DNA from: Rhizopus sp. PT2906
Taxonomy: Eukaryota > Mucoromycota > Mucoromycetes > Mucorales > Rhizopodaceae
Direction of reading: 5' to 3'
Length of the DNA stretch: 64,000 bases
NCBI GenBank assembly: GCA_025529335.1
Contig: JAMYHX010000083.1
Span: 1-64,000 of the forward strand
Position 1 is the first letter of the stretch, and each line of letters opens with the position of its first letter. Both the position numbers and the translations under genes were made by a program. Of the stretch, positions 58,772 to 64,000 are shown piece after piece. The notes below the pieces were generated by a model. The model did no database searches. It was not told where the DNA came from and saw only the letters and a list, made by a program, of their open reading frames with translations.

Positions 58772-59056
58772 CCTCTTCCTCCTTATTTTTTTTTCTTTCT
58801 GAATTATATAATAAAACACATGGTCTAAACACATACGCATACTTAAAAGAGGGAGTTAAAAAAAAAATAACCTTGTGTGTGTATCCCGTCAATTGCTCTC
58901 TCCCTAAACTTTTTTTTTATTTAACGGTCAAACCAAATAAAGAAAAGGGAGCTTTTGTGGAAGATTAACTTTGAACTTGTTTATACAACTTTTTATATAA
59001 AGCTTGAGAAAAAAAAAACAACATTCGTCTTATTTCTTTTTCTTCTTTTTTAAACA
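58772..59056. other. Intergenic spacer with A/T runs
   Basis: 3' flank of SEC66 and promoter of the next gene. Homopolymer A and T runs, TATATAAAG at about 58994. No gene. Confidence 0.4.
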
Positions 59057-59537
59057 ATGCCAGAAGTGATACAGATGGATTTGGGTACCGTTGGCCCCGA
59101 TAAACTTGAAATCATCTCTGAATTTATCTCTTTGACATGTATTTCTGTCTTGGCCACTGCTTTGGGTTCAAAGACATTTGGTGAAAAAATTAAGACACTT
59201 AATTATGGCCGTTTCATGGTTATCCTCCTTTATACCCTTTCATGGGCATTTGCTGCTACCTCTGCTGTGGTTGTATCCACAAATAATAGTAAGGCATGAC
59301 ATAAAGAGGCAGGGGAGGCAAATGATTGACCCTATTCTTTATAGACAACATGGTTTCATGTACCCTCGGTATGCTCTTGTGTGATATCTTTTACGCTGGT
59401 AGTAAGATTGTTATTTATGGCTGGCTAATTGAACGTATCCATCTTGTTACTGCTGTCAAAACATCACGATTGAGAACATGTCAATATAGAGTTCATCTCT
59501 TGATGCTTTGTCCATATGGTATTATTCTTGCATTGAT

Positions 59538-59573
<36 letters not shown>

Positions 59574-60396
59574 TCGTCTGTGCGTTTGATAGGCCTCACC
59601 CGATGCTTTTCTCTTCTTAGTTGAGTTATCGAAATATCTATTTAGAAGCAGATGGTACATGTACCATTGGATTACAGTTGATTGCTAGTGTTCCATTACT
59701 TGTAATGTAAAAATATTTTTATATAGCAGTAATAGTTAATTAATGATCTTTTTTTTAAAAAAAATAGGTTTATGACTTTGTAAGTTACATTAAAAAAAAA
59801 AAACTCTTAGCTTTTGACTGACTTTTTAGTAGTTGCTCAATTTCTACTTGACTTGGCTGTTTATGTCACCCCTTATGAATGTAGGAATGACGTCAAGGAC
59901 GAATTGGAAGAAGTCAAGACTATATAAACTAGCTCGACGAACACTTGTCGCATCTATTGTGAGTCTGTTGATTTCATTTTTTAATGTGTTGGTCGTAGTG
60001 ATCACCAAAGGTCACGAGCGAGGCCTGGTTTGTTTAACAATGTGCACCGTGGATGTAACAGTGAATGTTGTCACTGTGCATTGGGTAACTATGATATATT
60101 TTCCCTCCTTTTTGTTATTGTTATTAACTCCCCCTATCTATTAGGTAACCAACAATAACTCTTCTTCCAAAGGACGTGATCAAGGCAGAAATAAAACTGT
60201 TTACACGGGTGATCATATGTCTGCCGAGCTTACCTTTGAAGCACCTGATCTAGGGCAGCTTGACAAGCAAGTCAAGTTCAATTTTGATTCACTTGAAGAT
60301 ACCAAGATACATCCAAGTCAACAAGAAGATGAAGATAGTGTGAAATCTATACAAATGTCACAAACAAGTGCAAAGCCTTTACAACAACAATACTAA
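59057..60396 (+). CDS. Seven-helix membrane protein, function unknown
   Basis: Six exons (59057-59288, 59345-59538, 59621-59701, 59768-59779, 59833-60084, 60145-60396) give 340 residues. About seven hydrophobic helices are separated by short loops, with an outside-type N-terminus and a soluble acidic Gln-rich tail of about 85 residues. The stretch VYDFLLNFYLTWLFMSPL spans the micro-exon and joins TM5. The topology is receptor-like, but it has no known GPCR motif and I cannot name a ligand. Similar proteins appear in numerous copies in Mucoromycota to my knowledge. Exon 4 has only 12 nt (Val-Tyr-Asp-Phe). Intron 2 begins with GT followed by 31 A bases. Confidence 0.75.
59541..59571. repeat. 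Poly-A tract of 31 right after a splice donor
   Basis: The intron starts GT at 59539-59540 and then runs into 31 A bases. Confidence 0.9.
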
Positions 60397-61000
60397 TAAT
60401 AAATACATTATATGCCTCTCCCCTTTTGTCTTTTTTTTTTTTTTCTAAAAAAAAATACACAGATCTATTCCTACACTATTAATAATATCTGTTTTCTGTT
60501 GCAGATAGTTGAATGTAGATTTCATACTTGACAAAAATGAATACTAAAGTCACACTAATTCATGCATATTTTTAAGGAGAGATTTTATGTTTATATATAA
60601 ACAATGGTCATTTCAAAATACTTGTTTTTTTTTTTAATTCTACTTTAGAAAATCATCTACAATGCATAACCAAGTAGATCAAGTAACAAAAATGGAAAGG
60701 CAGTGACTGTATCTGTCAAATATGTGAAGAGTATTAGTAAGCAATAGTATCTTTATGTCGTAATGAATCATCATCACAGTAAGAGATTATATTACTGATT
60801 TAGTGTCCTTGTATGTGACAAGAGGAAGGGATTAGATCATTATTATTTAAAATACCAAGTTCTTATCATTCTTTATGCTCAACAAAAAGAAAAGAAAGGG
60901 CGCAACTGAGGTTAAAATTGATCAGGGTTTTTCTTGATTTGGATTTAAAGATCTGACTTACTCTTTTTTTTTTTTTTTTTTTCTTTTTCTCTTTTGAGAT
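60397..61000. other. Intergenic region before the bZIP gene
   Basis: 604 bases with several T and A runs, including a 20-nt T tract at about 60965-60982 just before the bZIP start. No gene seen. Confidence 0.4.
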
Positions 61001-61721
61001 ATGTCTTATATTTCTAATCTGAATCTGCTTTATGCAGATACACCTACTGAAATAAATGATGACACATTTCAAGAGGAATTAGCTCTTTGGGCTAATGCTC
61101 AATTCAGCTTTGATACTGCACCTGGTTCGGCTATCGTTGATGATGAAAAGGCAAAAGAAGAGACGCAGCTTTTAGAGACATTTAAGGAGATTGCTCAGCT
61201 CGGTAAAAACGTAACTCAAGTCAATGCTTATTCTTGCTCATCTTTTTTTGTTTTTGTTATGAACAATAGTTCAGCCTTCAGCTTCAATTGATAACAAAAA
61301 TAACAACAACAACAACAACAACAACAGCAGCAGCAGCAGCAGCAATGGTAACTTGTATTACAACATTGCGCCTGCTCCATCTCAAAACAATATGCCAGCC
61401 ATTCTTCCTCGACTTGCGCCAGCTATGCATCCATTGGGCATCAAACCCATTGACAATGCAATGACTAAAAAGTTGATCAAGACTGAGAAAGAGTCTAAAG
61501 AGCCAATTAGTGCAGAAGAAGATAAAAGACGAAGAAATACAGCAGCTTCTGCTCGATTCCGTATGAAGAAGAAGCTTAGAGAACAGGCACTTGAGAAGAA
61601 AGCAAAGGAATTGACAGAGTATGTTGAACAACTTGAGAACAAAGTCAAGGATCTTGAAAAGGAAGCCAAATGGTTACGTGCTTTAGTTATCGAAAAGGAT
61701 CCTAATCTTCTGCAAGAATAA
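61001..61721 (+). CDS. bZIP transcription factor (cys-3/metR-like)
   Basis: Two exons, 61001-61202 and 61270-61721, give 217 residues. The basic region EDKRRRNTAASARFRMKKK carries the NxxAAxxxR bZIP signature in the RNTAASARFR form of Neurospora CYS3 and Aspergillus MetR. A leucine zipper follows (LTEYVEQLENKVKDLEKEAKWL). The N-terminal 70 residues are acidic, fitting an activation domain, and the middle has Asn and Ser homopolymers from AAC and AGC repeats. The family controls sulfur assimilation genes; this role is inferred from the basic region. An AATAAA polyadenylation signal lies near 61835. Confidence 0.9.
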
Positions 61722-63353
61722 ACGATGTTGTACCAAATTGTATCAAACTCTGTGTAGATTGCGTCATTAATTCTAATTTTTATTTGATTGGATCCGTTCA
61801 AGACATATATATATATTTGTATCTTTCATACACAATAAAGGTACCAAAACTGAACTCTTGGAAGAAAGAAAGAAAGAGAGAACTTTGAAAAGCAAAGAAG
61901 AAGAATAGGAATTTGACTACATATTCTAGAAAGGATGCAATAAAGTTGGGCGCCAAAAAGAGACACAATTGCCCGCGCGCATTATCATTTATTATTATTC
62001 CTTTGTTGACAGAAAAAGATGGGAGACTTTTTTTATAAAGCAGAATAATTCTAATATCAAAACCAAATCAATGTCCATGTTTATCATTCTTTTCTTTTGC
62101 TTTGCACAATATCACATTTCCATAACATCAATCATGAATATCAGTATGATTGGTTATCATTGACTCCGACCATCTTTATCAGTTTTTGATAAAGATACGA
62201 CTGGTCATTGGATAAAAAAGCTGACTTCTTTTTATGTAAAGCCATTTTGAGTACAGTGCTTCTGACCACTTTTTGATATCTTTATGGTTCTAGATGTAAA
62301 GCTTAGACATCCATTTTATGTTTGTTTCACGCTGACATTTGATCTGAAGTATGCGCGACACGATAAATTTGTCGCAGCATATTAATTCTTCTATTTAACA
62401 AGGTGTTCTTCAATTTCGACGGCTTCCACTCCTCTTCTGAACGATACTCTTGTCGGTTCCCTGTCTATCTTCAGAACCTTACCAGCTCTTCGAGACTCAA
62501 TTTTACTTTTCTACTTTACCAATTACTTTCTTTCCCCACCTACAGGCAGCCAGCCTTGCGCCATCAAAAGCATGGCCCTATGGATGACTTTCGTTTGTTT
62601 TTTCCTGTTTTTCTCTCATTTTCTATCTCTCTCTCTTTCTCTCTCTGCAAACGCTTACGAATCCTCTGCATGTGTTGTTAAACAAGATTGAACTTCTGCC
62701 TATGGATTCATCGCATGTTGTGCCTAACACCAATACTTGCCTGAAACTACATTTTCGTTGAAGGAGGTAGGACCGTAGACCGATAACTGAAGTATTGGTA
62801 GATGGTTTATCCATCTCTGGTTTTAATGAATGATAACAACCTCTATCTTATGTTTTATTTATCTCTTTTCGTAAATCATAAGTCGACAACCAACAAAAGT
62901 AAAGAGCTGCATATTAAAGTGCGGCTCAGAGAGTTTCATAGATGTACGATTAAACAGATTTTTATTTATTTAGATAATTAAACCTCAATTGGACGCACGA
63001 TTGTAATATTGCATCTCTTCCGCCAGAGGCAGATCGTAAAGGAAGGATAGTGATGATTAAAAAACTCTTTTGGGATCAAGTGTCAGATACACTAATGAAA
63101 AGAAGAGGAGAGCCATTCTAAGATTCTTTGCCCGAGGTGAGTGGGCGGAGTCGACAGAAGCTTAGCCTGATAGAGGCAATCGAGTTCATATAGAATTCTG
63201 TATATAGTTGGCCAGCGAATGGTCCACGAGAGCACTGTGTTAGGAGGGTTTCATAGATGTACATTATTTTCACATATTATTCGTGCAGCTCCAGCAAAAA
63301 AACTCGTGCAGTGTAAAAATAAAATACCATTCAAACTCAGAAATGTAATTCAA
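61722..63353. other. Gene-poor stretch
   Basis: 1.6 kb with no intact gene. It holds a stem-loop near 62172-62196, a pyrimidine-rich segment (62590-62650), a coding-like plus-strand scrap at about 63010-63120 (LPPEADRKGRIVMIKKLFW) without start, and a 14-bp direct repeat TTTCATAGATGTAC at 62934 and 63249. Confidence 0.5.
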
Positions 63354-63483
63354 TCAAAGTAAAATTAAAATCTCATTATTTATTAGTGCATGAAGTGCAC
63401 GGAAAAAAAAAAGGATCCATATTGGTTTTCGATTTAAACAGTCTTCAAATCTAGCTGCTGAGTATCTACAAAATCCTTGAAAG

Positions 63484-64000
63484 TCACTTGAGAATCTTAT
63501 TACATGCATCCCCAATTCTGGACGACAATGTTTCTTCTTCCAAGAGTTCTTCTCTTTTAAGCTTGCTTTTATAAACCGACCAAAGCTGTTCAATGGGATT
63601 GAGTTCTGGTGAGTATGCTGGAAGATATACGCAGCCGTAGTCACGTTGTTCAATGTATTTCCTAATATCAGCATTCTTATGAATAGGGACGTTGTCCATA
63701 ACAATGTAACTGCCCTTAAGTTACTCATGCTGATCTAAAATATCAAGCGTACTTGCAATGAAATTAAAGTAATGTCCAGTGACAGTACCGCCTTTGGTAT
63801 TTTCAGCAGTTTGGTGCTACCTGTTGTTTTTCTCTTTTTAGAAGGAATAGGGGCTTTTGGTCTTTTAATTTTGATGTTAACTACACCAAAGGGAGAGGTA
63901 GCACCCAAGATAGTGGTTGTTTTAGCTCTAGTCTTGGGAACAACCACAACTGCACGACTTCCTTTCCTTGACCAGGCAACCGAGCGCTCCATGCTAATAT
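63484..64000 (-). pseudogene. IS630-type transposase, broken, runs off the right edge
   Basis: Read from the window edge leftwards: MERSVAWSRKGSRAVVVVP, GATSPFGVVNIKI, then a Lys-rich linker, then in another frame GHYFNFIASTLDILDQHE and a stop, then GSYIVMDNVPIHKNADI with the second catalytic Asp and LPAYSPELNPIEQLW with the catalytic Glu, 34 residues apart. The first catalytic Asp would lie beyond the window. A frame change near 63800 and a premature stop near 63722 disable this copy. Related to the fragment at 31.1 kb but clearly a separate, less damaged copy. Confidence 0.85.

Noticed and set aside
62403..62681. Ser/Phe/Leu-rich 92-codon frame
   Set aside because: Sits on a pyrimidine-rich tract and has no motif or promoter context.
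1..64000. tRNA, rRNA and CRISPR arrays
   Set aside because: I looked for T-loop-like words, long conserved RNA blocks and regularly spaced repeats and saw none that could be supported by eye; a tRNAscan/Infernal run would be decisive.

Overview
The window is a gene-dense, AT-rich piece of nuclear DNA from a fungus, most likely a Mucoromycota (Mucorales-type) mould. The signs are short GT-AG introns (mostly 45-90 bp), many poly-A/T and microsatellite tracts, a fungal gene set (ALAS with a mitochondrial presequence, Sec66, RasGAP of the fission-yeast type, Isc1-like phospholipase) and decayed Tc1/IS630 transposons. Protein and exon calls come from reading frames, splice sites and phase checks by hand; no database search was run. 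In almost every gene the exon phases close exactly, which supports the models.

Layout: 0.2-1.3 kb tandem-SWIB chromatin protein (-); 1.8-2.9 ZIP zinc transporter (+); 3.3-6.5 RAD5-like helicase/ubiquitin ligase (+); 6.6-8.3 SAM50 (-); 8.5-10.6 PRP4 splicing factor (-); 10.7-12.0 decayed Tc1 transposon; 12.0-14.7 gene-poor stretch with F-box-like remnants and a homopolymer/heptamer repeat; 14.7-16.9 GPI mannosyltransferase SMP3 (-); 17.3-19.1 inositol-type sugar transporter (+); 19.1-20.0 sugar nucleotidyltransferase (+); 20.1-22.7 MUS81 (-); 22.8-23.6 HD phosphohydrolase (-); 23.8-25.7 ABCE1/RLI1 (-); 26.2-27.2 Sec20 SNARE (+); 27.9-29.7 5-aminolevulinate synthase (+).

From 29.7 to 33.3 kb lies a second gene-poor island with transposase debris. 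Then come 33.3-35.1 an orphan protein and an ankyrin protein (-); 35.6-37.3 Whi3-like RRM protein (+); 37.4-39.0 sugar transporter (+); 39.1-40.4 FHA-forkhead factor (-), divergent from 40.5-42.2 USP39/SAD1 (+); 42.4-45.1 RasGAP (-); 45.6-46.3 GPI-anchored secreted protein (-); 47.0-48.9 SRP54 (-); 49.2-52.2 kinesin-13 (+); 52.2-53.7 Isc1-like phospholipase C (-); 53.7-54.8 ankyrin protein (-); 55.2-58.0 a large protein starting with two fused histone folds (+); 58.1-58.8 Sec66 (+); 59.1-60.4 seven-helix membrane protein (+); 61.0-61.7 cys-3/metR-like bZIP (+). The right edge holds a broken IS630-type transposase.

Most genes are unrelated housekeeping functions, as expected in a eukaryote; there is no operon. 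The most interesting item is the gene at 55.2-58.0 kb. Its first ~200 residues read as an H2B-like fold followed directly by an H2A-like fold, joined to a long disordered tail. Other notable points are micro-exons of 10-12 nt, a duplicated SWIB exon with conserved splice sites, a G-rich quadruplex-like block upstream of the histone-fold gene, and palindrome clusters in divergent promoters.
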